Assembly (NCBI GenBank): GCA_013911885.1
Contig: JACESI010000014.1
Span: 1-43,649, forward strand
Direction of reading: 5' to 3'
Length of the DNA: 43,649 nt
Source: Hyphomicrobiales bacterium
Lineage (GTDB): Bacteria > Pseudomonadota > Alphaproteobacteria > Rhizobiales > JACESI01
Of this stretch, positions 9,496 to 16,663 are shown in pieces. Positions within the stretch are counted from its first letter, which is position 1. Each line of letters begins with the position of its first letter. The notes below the pieces were generated by a model, which did not search any database, was not told the origin of the DNA, and saw only the letters and a program-made list of their open reading frames with translations. The translations under genes were made by a program, and so were the position numbers.

Positions 9496-9627
9496 GCCTT
9501 CGCTTTCAAGCCTTCGTTAGCATCGAATCACGCAAGGCTCAGTATAGCGGCAAAGAGTATTAACCTTTTGTTACCCATGTTTGCGAAAGGCGCCGGGCAG
9601 GACAGGGGCACTCAAAAAGAACCGATA

Positions 9628-9655
9628 AAAAACCCGCCGGCAAGGGCGGGTTTTT
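9628..9655 (-). terminator. Intrinsic terminator after ctpA
   Basis: An 11-bp stem (aaaaacccgcc, 9628-9638, with ggcgggttttt, 9645-9655) closes a 6-nt loop. Read on the minus strand it lies 45 bases past the ctpA stop and ends in a T-run. It should separate ctpA from the YibQ-type gene. The stem is symmetric, so it could work in both directions. Confidence 0.85.
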
Positions 9656-9699
9656 CAAGATCGTCACCTGGCTCCGACAGAAGGCCGAGCCTCGTTGCC

Positions 9700-11034
9700 C
9701 TAATTCGGGACGCCCTTGTTCGGGTCAGGCGGGAACATGGCGTTCTTCTGCTTGCCGCGCAGCAGATCAAGTGCATAAGCGAGTTGCTTGTCATCTTTAG
9801 GATCGCGCGGGAAATAGGCCGATGAGCCTTTCTGTTCCTCTTTTTCTTCGCCATTCTGAAGATGGCGCGGCAGATCCGCTTCGCTGCGGTTGACATCGAC
9901 ATCTTTCAGTTCGTCAGGCAGCGGCTGTTCAACTTCAATATCGGGGATGATGCCTTTTGCCTGAATCGACTGGCCGGACGGCGTGTAGTACCGTGCCGTG
10001 GTGAGGCGAAGCGCCCCGTTCGAGCCGAGCGGAACGATTGTCTGAACCGACCCCTTGCCAAACGAGCGCGAGCCAATGATGGTCGCCCGGCGATGATCCT
10101 GAAGCGCGCCAGAGACGATCTCGGATGCCGACGCCGAACCGCCATTGATAATAACAACGACCGGTTTGCCCTTGGTCAGATCGCCGGAGCGGGCGGGATA
10201 GCGCTGGGTCTCTTCGGCATTTCGACCGCGGGTTGAGACGATCTCGCCCTTGTCAAGAAAGACATCCGATACCGCGATCGACTGGTCGAGAAGGCCGCCG
10301 GGATTGTTGCGAAGATCAAGCACAAAGCCCTTTAAGTTGGCACCTATTTTTGCAGTCTGCTGCTCGATTTCGCTCTTCACGCCATCAAAGGTCTGTTCGT
10401 TGAACTGAGTGATTCGGATATATCCGACATCACCCTCGACACGGCCGCGCACGGATCGGATCTTGATGACATCGCGAATGACGGAAATCTTGACCGGCTC
10501 CTTGACATTTTCACGCACGATCGTCAGTTCGAGCGGTGTTTTGACCTTGCCGCGCATCTGCTCGACCGCCTCATTGAGGGTAAGGCCACGAATAGCCTTG
10601 CCATCCAGGTGACTGATCAGGTCTCCCGCAAGCACACCCGCCTGATCGGCCGGCGTATCGGCGATCGGCGTCACGACCTTCACAAAGCCGGTTTTCTCAT
10701 CGAGCGTGACCTCGATCCCAAGGCCACCGAATTCGCCGCGGGTCTGGACCTGCATGTCCTGATAGGCTTTCGGTGTAAGATAGCTCGAATGCGGATCCAG
10801 CGCGGAAAGCATGCCGTTGATCGCGGATTCGACCAGCTTGTCGTCGGCAGGCTCCTCGACATAGTCTGAGCGGATACGCTCGAAGACATCGCCGAAAAGA
10901 TTAAGCTGCTTGTAGGTGCTGCGGCTTGCGGCTTCTGCCTGCGATCCGGTCAGAAGGCCGGACTGCGAGAATGTGGCGACGCTGATGCCACCGATCCCGA
11001 TTCCGACGATGAGTAATGAAATCTTTCGCAACAC
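9700..11034 (-). CDS. ctpA: Carboxyl-terminal processing protease (S41 family)
   Basis: A periplasmic serine protease that trims or degrades proteins from their C-terminus, often cell-wall hydrolases. A signal anchor (residues 5-22) is followed by an N-terminal helical domain, a PDZ domain (GGLGIEVTLDE to about 175) and the S41 catalytic core with VLDLRNNPGGLLDQ, the Ser in INGGSASASEI (about 300-304) and Lys327 in SFGKGSVQT as the Ser-Lys dyad. The tail after about 375 is charged and low in complexity. Translation starts at a GTG with AAAGAGG upstream. It lies 15 bases after the EnvC-type gene, a common and probably functional pairing; the terminator behind it ends the transcript. Confidence 0.95.
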   Translation of the reverse strand: MLRKISLLIVGIGIGGISVATFSQSGLLTGSQAEAASRSTYKQLNLFGDVFERIRSDYVEEPADDKLVESAINGMLSALDPHSSYLTPKAYQDMQVQTRGEFGGLGIEVTLDEKTGFVKVVTPIADTPADQAGVLAGDLISHLDGKAIRGLTLNEAVEQMRGKVKTPLELTIVRENVKEPVKISVIRDVIKIRSVRGRVEGDVGYIRITQFNEQTFDGVKSEIEQQTAKIGANLKGFVLDLRNNPGGLLDQSIAVSDVFLDKGEIVSTRGRNAEETQRYPARSGDLTKGKPVVVIINGGSASASEIVSGALQDHRRATIIGSRSFGKGSVQTIVPLGSNGALRLTTARYYTPSGQSIQAKGIIPDIEVEQPLPDELKDVDVNRSEADLPRHLQNGEEKEEQKGSSAYFPRDPKDDKQLAYALDLLRGKQKNAMFPPDPNKGVPN

Positions 11035-11049
11035 GATGCGTGCCTCTTT

Positions 11050-12672
11050 CTAGGTTTTAGCCCACCAGGGCATTGAATTGATCGACGTTCCGTCTTTCCT
11101 GAACTCAACATATAGGACCGGCTGCTTTTGACTACCTGAAAAATTGCCTTCAAGTGTCGCAGCAACGTCGCTTGAAAGACCCGCAAGCCGGGCCAGACGC
11201 TCGCCACCCATGATCGCAACAACCTCGCCTGCCTTGACCCAGTCGCCAATGCCCGCATTCATCGTTGCCATGCCCGCCATCACAATATGATAGCCCTCCC
11301 CGACATCGAGAATCAAGACTTGTTCGAAACCGGGGAACGGTCCGGCGAAAACAACGTGGCCCGAAACCGGCGTGACGACCGGGGCTTTTGCTCGCGTACG
11401 CAGGGTCAGACCTTGCGAAACGCCGCCCAGACCATCATCGCCGCCATAGTTCGACAGGATTGTACCATTGGCCGGATAGTCGAGATTTCCCTTCATCGCA
11501 GCGAAAGATTTGCCAAACCCTTGCGCGTCTGTGTCGAGGAGAACGGCTGAAAAATCAACAACACGTTTTGGCTCTTCCGTGCCACTGGGCAGCCCGTCGC
11601 GGGCATCCCGATAGGCGATCGCCAGACCCGGAGCCGGAGATGGCGAATCGAGCGCCACCGGATCAACCGGCCGCAGGCTGCTCAGCGCCGCCACTTCACG
11701 AAGCCGCTTTTCCTCAAAGGCGGCGCGCGCGAGCTCTGCCGATTTCCTTGCGGACGCCTCCGCCTCTGAGACCTCTTTCGTGACATTATCAATTTCCGAG
11801 GTGATGTCGCTGATCAGATCACGCAGCGTCGATGCATCCGCCGTCAGCTCGGTTACAGCTGAGCGTTCTCTGGCGAGTTTTTCATCGGAATTTACCCGCA
11901 GTTTCTGATTTTCCTTGATGAGAAGGTCGAGGCGCAACTGCTCCTCGCTCAGGGTCTGCTCCTGAACGATCAGGGCTTCCTGTTGGTCGCGGGTGCTTTG
12001 CTTGACGTCCTTCAAGGCCAGAAGATCGGTGACAAGGGCTTCCGCCTCTGATTTCAACTCCGGCAGAACCGATCCAAGCAGAATGGCGCTTCGCACCGAT
12101 TGCAACGCATCGTCGGCGCTGACCACGATGGCAGGTGGCGGGTTCTGGCCCATGCGCTGGAGTGCGGCCAGAACCTCACCAAGAACAGCGCGTCGCTGCG
12201 AGAGCGATTTTTCGATGCGCATCTCTTCGCTGGCGAGATTGGCGAGTTTCGCCTCGGTCGTATCAAGCGCATCCTCGAGATTTCGGATCGAACGGGCGGT
12301 AACGATGAGCGCATCGACAAGCGCATTGCGGTCCTGGTCAAGGGCAACCACACTGTCGCCCAGTTCCTTCTGTCGCTCGGCCGAAACCACCATGGCATCG
12401 TTGAGCCGCCGCAGGGCCTCTTCGTGCTCGGCTTTACGTCGCTCAGCCGCCGTCAGTATTTTGTGATAGGCGGGATCGGGTTTCGGAATGGTGATGGCCG
12501 GAGGCTCCGCCGTCTCGAAGCGGATTTCCCCGCCGGGATTGATCAGCAGGAGCTCATCCGCCATGGCGTGCATCACGCTCACGCCGATCAAACCCGAAGC
12601 AAGCCATGCACAACATAACGGGCCTGGCCTACGCCAGAACAAGCACTGCACAATAAGCGCGAGCCCAGACAT
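11050..12672 (-). CDS. EnvC-like murein hydrolase activator with degenerate LytM domain
   Basis: EnvC-type proteins switch on septal amidases in the periplasm. The 540-residue protein has a signal segment within the first 38 residues, a long coiled coil from about 65 to 335, a linker, and a C-terminal LytM/M23 fold (about 410-540). The metal ligands of active M23 peptidases are missing: the G-x-x-N-x-G-x-D site is replaced by VSQGLTLRT, and the final H-x-E-x-R motif reads YVEFR. This is the pattern of non-catalytic activators. ATG at 12672 is used. It is followed directly by ctpA. Confidence 0.9.
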   Translation of the reverse strand: MSGLALIVQCLFWRRPGPLCCAWLASGLIGVSVMHAMADELLLINPGGEIRFETAEPPAITIPKPDPAYHKILTAAERRKAEHEEALRRLNDAMVVSAERQKELGDSVVALDQDRNALVDALIVTARSIRNLEDALDTTEAKLANLASEEMRIEKSLSQRRAVLGEVLAALQRMGQNPPPAIVVSADDALQSVRSAILLGSVLPELKSEAEALVTDLLALKDVKQSTRDQQEALIVQEQTLSEEQLRLDLLIKENQKLRVNSDEKLARERSAVTELTADASTLRDLISDITSEIDNVTKEVSEAEASARKSAELARAAFEEKRLREVAALSSLRPVDPVALDSPSPAPGLAIAYRDARDGLPSGTEEPKRVVDFSAVLLDTDAQGFGKSFAAMKGNLDYPANGTILSNYGGDDGLGGVSQGLTLRTRAKAPVVTPVSGHVVFAGPFPGFEQVLILDVGEGYHIVMAGMATMNAGIGDWVKAGEVVAIMGGERLARLAGLSSDVAATLEGNFSGSQKQPVLYVEFRKDGTSINSMPWWAKT

Positions 12673-12817
12673 CCCGTTTCTCTATTCCAAACCTCAGTGC
12701 GTTCTTATAACCGAACATCGAAGTTAACAGCCTCTTAAAACAGCGTTCATTTTCAGAAAACCAGTGGAAGTGACCGTGATGCATCGGTTCTGCCGCCCGC
12801 CCTCCGCCCCTGCGGGA

Positions 12818-13300
12818 TCATTGCTTGTGATAAGGGTGCCCCGCCAGAATACTCATTGCCCGATAGATCTGTTCGCTGATCAGAATGCGCACGATCTGGT
12901 GCGGCCAGGTCAGCGCACCAAAACTGATAATATGGTCTGCGCGCGCCCGCAATTCTGGATCAAGCCCATCCGCGCCGCCGATAAGAAACACCGATTCGCG
13001 CGCGCCATCGTCGCGGATCTTGCCGATCAGCGCTGCAAAAGCCGGGCTTGCGAGCGAGCGGCCCCGCTCATCGAGCGCAATCACGACTGCCTTTTCATCA
13101 ATGATCTTGAGAAGTTCGCCGCTTTCCTGCACCATCCGCTCGTTGGCGCGCGCAGCCTTGCTCTCCGCGATTTCATGGCAGGCGACGGGGTGAAGCCCGA
13201 GCGGCTTTCCGACCGCATTCGCCCGCTCGAAATAGCGCTCGAAAAGTGTCTTTTCGGGTCCGTTCTTCATGCGCCCGACCGCGAGAAGGGTGAGTTTCAT
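12818..13300 (-). CDS. rlmH: 23S rRNA (pseudouridine1915-N3)-methyltransferase
   Basis: RlmH methylates pseudouridine 1915 in helix 69 of 23S rRNA in the assembled 70S ribosome. The 160-residue SPOUT-class protein has the family length and features: MKLTLLAVGRMK at the start, VIALDERGRSLAS, FLIGGADGLDPELRARAD, and the C-terminal knot region with SFGALTWPHQIVR, EQIYRAMSILAGHPYHK. It lies 61 bases after rsfS, the usual partner. Confidence 0.98.
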   Translation of the reverse strand: MKLTLLAVGRMKNGPEKTLFERYFERANAVGKPLGLHPVACHEIAESKAARANERMVQESGELLKIIDEKAVVIALDERGRSLASPAFAALIGKIRDDGARESVFLIGGADGLDPELRARADHIISFGALTWPHQIVRILISEQIYRAMSILAGHPYHKQ

Positions 13301-13361
13301 CCAGTCCCGCTTTCGGGCTTTGCTTTGTCTGGTCGAGCCCGCGCTGTTACCCCGACCAAGG

Positions 13362-13760
13362 TCAGGCGCGGGCGATCACGGTGTCGGGCGTCAAGTCAGC
13401 AGACCACATTTTCTCGATACTGTAGAATTCCCGCACTTCCGGGCGGAAAATATGGACGATGATATCGCCTGTATCGACCAGAACCCAGTCACAATGCGGG
13501 AGGCCCTCGACAGCGGGCATCCCGTATCCCGCAGTTTTGAGATCACGCATCAACCGGTCCGCGATCGCGCCAACATGGCGGTGCGAGCGGCCCGACGCGA
13601 TGATCATCGCATCGCCGATGCTGGATTTTTCGCTGATATTGATGGTAACGATGTCTTCTGCCTTGGCATCTTCGAGCGACGCAATCGCCGCTTCATAGGC
13701 CGCGGTGACAGAGACGGGCAAACCGCCGATAACATTGGCATGGGACGGCACAGCAGCCAT
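13362..13760 (-). CDS. rsfS: Ribosomal silencing factor RsfS
   Basis: RsfS binds ribosomal protein L14 and blocks subunit joining under nutrient limitation. The 132-residue protein carries the family core: LEDAKAEDIVTINI, IGDAMIIASGRSHRHVGAIAD, and the DWVLVDTGDIIVHIF-like strand followed by REFYSIEKMW. The ATG at 13760 is the first of the open frame. It heads the minus-strand block with rlmH behind it; nadD, often upstream in this group, is not next to it here. Confidence 0.97.
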   Translation of the reverse strand: MAAVPSHANVIGGLPVSVTAAYEAAIASLEDAKAEDIVTINISEKSSIGDAMIIASGRSHRHVGAIADRLMRDLKTAGYGMPAVEGLPHCDWVLVDTGDIIVHIFRPEVREFYSIEKMWSADLTPDTVIARA

Positions 13761-14086
13761 CCCCTCAGGCTGTGAGGTGTTCAGAACGTGTTTCCTTTCA
13801 TGAGAAGAAAGAGCGCCGCGATCCTTACATCAAACGACTGAGGCCGCTGATGTCTCCCGTTGGTTGACGTTATCGTCACTTGAGAGAATCTGATCAAAAC
13901 CGCTCCATGATCGCCGCCAGATAAAAGCATCCGGCAAACTCGGCACATCTCTAGCATGCGTGTTTTCAATGACAATTTCAAGACTCGTGCGCATAACCGT
14001 GTGTATTCATCGCAAAATCGGGGTAGAGAAAAGAACACCAAACGCCCGAAGGACGATGACTTCGGGCTGATCTTTGAGAAAAAACA
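13761..14086. other. Divergent intergenic region between rsfS and the flavoprotein gene
   Basis: 326 bases with no convincing gene. A 62-codon frame on the plus strand (13956-14144) runs into the flavoprotein start and looks accidental. The region must hold the promoters of the rsfS block and of the 14087 gene. A clear hairpin sits at 14044-14067, listed separately. Confidence 0.6.
14044..14067 (+). promoter_or_regulatory. Hairpin just upstream of the flavoprotein start
   Basis: gcccgaag (14044-14051) and cttcgggc (14060-14067) form a perfect 8-bp stem with an 8-nt loop, 19 bases before the ATG at 14087. The segment after it is A-rich and offers only a distant GAG as ribosome site. It could be a weak terminator of upstream transcription or a translational control element. 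Confidence 0.4.
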
Positions 14087-15199
14087 ATGCGCATTGGAAT
14101 TGTCGGGGCGGGGATTGCCGGTTTGTCGAGCGCGTGGGCGCTGACCAAGGCCGGGCATCAGATCACGCTTTTTGAACAGGATATGATCCCCAATCCCCAC
14201 GCGGCATCGGGCGACCAGCACCGCCTGATACGGCGCGCCTATGGCTCGCGGGACGGCTATGCCCGCACCATAAGCGATGCTTTTGCCGCATGGGAAGAAA
14301 TATGGCACGACCTCGGCAAGCGGCACTACGCTGAGACCGGCATAGTGTCGGTCTGCCAGTTCGAGGGCGACGAGGGTGATGCCTATACAAAGGGATATGA
14401 GCGCACGGGAACCCGGCATCAGCGCCTCAATGCCCGTGAGGCCGAAGAGCGTTTTCCGTTTCTCGATGCGGCAACCCTGTCCTACGCTTCCTTCGCACCG
14501 GAGGGAGGCGTTCTTTTCAGCAAGCGGATCGCCGACGATCTGCGTGACTTTCTGGCAGCGGCCGGTGTTGAACTCAGGCCGCATACCCGTGTCACCGCCA
14601 TCGACACCGCGACGGCGACCCTTTTCGTGACATCACAGAACAGCAAACCGGAGCCACTGGTGTTCGATCGCCTGATCGTCACCGCCGGGGCCTGGCTTGC
14701 CGATCTCATGCCTGAACTCGGCCAGATTGTGACCGCCTATCGCACTGCCGCGGTCTATCTCGCGCCCCCGCCGGAATTCGAAAGCGCCTGGGCAGAAGCC
14801 CCCGGGTTCATCAGCGTCGGCGGAACGCGGGTGGATGGCTATATTCTGCCGCCGGTTGGCGGAACCGGCCTCAAATTCGGCGCAGGCATCCACAAGATCA
14901 AGGCACAGGCAGATGCATTCAGCGCCGTCATCCCAGGGGAGGGCGAGGCGATCCGCGACCATTTTTCGCCGCCATTTCATGACATGGGCCGCTATCAGGT
15001 GACAGAGGTGCGCCCCTGCGTCTACACCTTCACGCGGGACCAGCATTTCTTTGGCGTCGAACGCGACAAGGCATGGATTGTCTCAGCCTGTTCGGGCCAT
15101 GGCTACAAATTCGGCGCGGCGGTCGGCAAAAGGCTCGCAACGGCGATCGAAACCGGCGACGGGGCGGGATTCATCCGGTGGCTTGAGGCGCGGGACTAG
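14087..15199 (+). CDS. Sarcosine oxidase-like FAD-dependent oxidoreductase (DAO family)
   Basis: A 370-residue flavoprotein resembling monomeric sarcosine or N-methyl amino acid oxidases, which oxidise N-methyl amines with O2. The N-terminus has the FAD motif GIVGAGIAGLSSAWAL. Two positions of monomeric sarcosine oxidase are present: a Cys (Cys311, RPCVYTFTRDQHF), the residue that binds FAD covalently in that enzyme, and a Lys in SGHGYKFG (Lys341) matching the oxygen-activating lysine. Thus a true oxidase with covalent FAD is likely; the substrate is unknown. Only two bases separate it from a second flavoprotein gene, so they should be co-transcribed. Confidence 0.9.
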   Translation: MRIGIVGAGIAGLSSAWALTKAGHQITLFEQDMIPNPHAASGDQHRLIRRAYGSRDGYARTISDAFAAWEEIWHDLGKRHYAETGIVSVCQFEGDEGDAYTKGYERTGTRHQRLNAREAEERFPFLDAATLSYASFAPEGGVLFSKRIADDLRDFLAAAGVELRPHTRVTAIDTATATLFVTSQNSKPEPLVFDRLIVTAGAWLADLMPELGQIVTAYRTAAVYLAPPPEFESAWAEAPGFISVGGTRVDGYILPPVGGTGLKFGAGIHKIKAQADAFSAVIPGEGEAIRDHFSPPFHDMGRYQVTEVRPCVYTFTRDQHFFGVERDKAWIVSACSGHGYKFGAAVGKRLATAIETGDGAGFIRWLEARD

Positions 15200-15201
15200 G
15201 C

Positions 15202-16428
15202 ATGGCGCGGGCGGTCGACACGCTGATCATCGGCGCTGGCGCCGCCGGCATGATGTGCGCGGCGCATGCAGCAGGTCATTCGCGGCGGTCAATCCTTGTC
15301 ATCGATCATGCGAAATTTGCGGGCGAGAAAATTCGTATTTCCGGCGGCGGCAGCTGCAATTTCACCAACCGTCACACAGGCCCGCTGAATTTTCTCTCGC
15401 AAAACCCGCATTTCGCAAAATCCGCCCTTGGACGCTATACGCCGAAGGATTTCATTTCGCTCATCGAGCGCCACGGCATTGCCTATCACGAAAAGACCCT
15501 TGGGCAACTTTTTTGCGACGGGTCGGCGACCCAGATTATCGCGATGCTCAAGGACGAAATGGCGCGGGAGGGCGCCGTGCTCCAGCTTGAAACCGAAGTG
15601 GCCGATATCGCGCGGAATGATTCCGGCTTCTGCATCACCCTCAGCCGCAACGGCGCGCGCGAGACGGTCACAGCGCGCCATCTCGTCATCGCCTGCGGGG
15701 GAAAGTCCATCCCGAAAATGGGCGCAACAGGCCTTGGCTATCAGATTGCGGAACGCTTCGGCCACGCGGTGACCGAGACCCGCCCGGCGCTGGTGCCGCT
15801 CACCTTCTCGGAAGAGATCCGCGCCCACACCCACGCCCTTTCAGGCATCGCAGTCGAGGCGGCGGTGGGTTGCGGCAAGGTTCGGTTTCGCGAAGCGCTT
15901 CTGTTCACCCATCGCGGCCTTTCCGGGCCGTCCATTCTGCAGATCTCGTCTTATTGGCGTGAAAAAATGCCAATCACCATCTCGCTCGTGCCCGCGTTCG
16001 ATGGCGATGTTTATGACGCGTTGCGTGCAGCCCGCGCGGGTGCCGGCGGGCGCACGATGCAGGCTGTGCTGACCGGTTTGCTGCCCGGCATCTTGCCGAA
16101 AAATCTTGTCCTCGACATTCTCAGCCGCTGCGGCGTCAAGGGCAATCTCGCCGATCAGCCGGACCGCACATTGCGCGCCCTTGCCGACCTCATTCAGAAC
16201 TGGACGCTGACCCCCGTCGGCACCGAAGGCTACCGCACGGCCGAGGTCACCCTTGGCGGCGTATCGACGGCAGGTCTTCATTCCAGGAGTATGGAATCGA
16301 AAACGGTTCCCGGTCTTTATTTCATTGGTGAAGTGGTGGATGTTACGGGCTGGCTCGGCGGTTACAATTTCCAGTGGGCCTGGGCCTCCGCCGTTGCCGC
16401 CGGGCGGGCGATTGCCCAGACAGAATAA
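15202..16428 (+). CDS. YhiN/HI0933-family FAD-dependent oxidoreductase
   Basis: A 408-residue protein of the YhiN (BaiN-related) flavoprotein family. It starts with the dinucleotide motif IIGAGAAGMMCAAHA and continues with the family signature GEKIRISGGGSCNFTN, LGQLFCDGSA, VIACGGKSIPKMGATGLGYQIA, a central insert domain, and the C-terminal FAD-contacting GLYFIGEVVDVTGWLGGYN. Members are poorly characterised; some reduce bile-acid or other enone substrates. Here it follows a sarcosine-oxidase-like gene by two bases, so a shared pathway is possible but unproven. Confidence 0.92.
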   Translation: MARAVDTLIIGAGAAGMMCAAHAAGHSRRSILVIDHAKFAGEKIRISGGGSCNFTNRHTGPLNFLSQNPHFAKSALGRYTPKDFISLIERHGIAYHEKTLGQLFCDGSATQIIAMLKDEMAREGAVLQLETEVADIARNDSGFCITLSRNGARETVTARHLVIACGGKSIPKMGATGLGYQIAERFGHAVTETRPALVPLTFSEEIRAHTHALSGIAVEAAVGCGKVRFREALLFTHRGLSGPSILQISSYWREKMPITISLVPAFDGDVYDALRAARAGAGGRTMQAVLTGLLPGILPKNLVLDILSRCGVKGNLADQPDRTLRALADLIQNWTLTPVGTEGYRTAEVTLGGVSTAGLHSRSMESKTVPGLYFIGEVVDVTGWLGGYNFQWAWASAVAAGRAIAQTE

Positions 16429-16447
16429 ACGGAATGGGGAGAAACCC

Positions 16448-16525
16448 ATGATGGCGGTCACGCTAATCGAAGGCGCCGACCCGCCCCAGACCTGCATTGA
16501 CACCGCATCGGCTTTACCCTTATAA
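16448..16525 (+). CDS. Possible 25-residue peptide of unknown function
   Basis: ATGATG at 16448 follows GGGGAG at good spacing and opens 25 codons ending at TAA (MMAVTLIEGADPPQTCIDTA, then SALPL). It lies 19 bases after the YhiN-type gene, before the structured region upstream of ffh. I do not recognise it, and it may be chance. Confidence 0.25.
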   Translation: MMAVTLIEGADPPQTCIDTASALPL

Positions 16526-16540
16526 CCGCCGGAATTCTTG

Positions 16541-16630
16541 GAAATGACGCTCATTTCTGGCTGACCGGGGCAAGATCCCGGAGGTGAACACCCAACAGCG
16601 CTGCGCGCCCTTGGGTGTCGTTTTGCTTTA
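16541..16630 (+). ncRNA. Structured segment upstream of ffh (three hairpins, terminator-like end)
   Basis: Three stems follow each other: gaaatga/tcatttc (16541-16557, 3-nt loop), ccggg/cccgg (16565-16581, 7-nt loop) and acacccaa/ttgggtgt (16588-16618, 15-nt GC-rich loop), the last followed by cgttttgcttt. The last one may be the terminator for the flavoprotein genes. The serial stems could also be a cis-acting or small RNA in front of ffh. The conserved GGAAGGAAGCAGC loop of SRP RNA is absent, so this is not 4.5S RNA. Confidence 0.45.
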
Positions 16631-16663
16631 TCCGGTCCTTGTGACCATCACCGAGGGAACGCG

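Noticed and set aside
13956..14144. 62-codon frame upstream of the sarcosine-oxidase-like gene
   Set aside because: Runs into that gene in another frame, very basic composition, no ribosome site.
13781..14584. 267-codon open frame on the minus strand
   Set aside because: It overlaps the N-terminal third of the sarcosine-oxidase-like gene in antisense, has no recognisable domains, and the plus-strand gene has clear motifs.
16541..16663. SRP RNA gene next to ffh
   Set aside because: The conserved asymmetric loop and tetraloop sequence of 4.5S RNA are not present.
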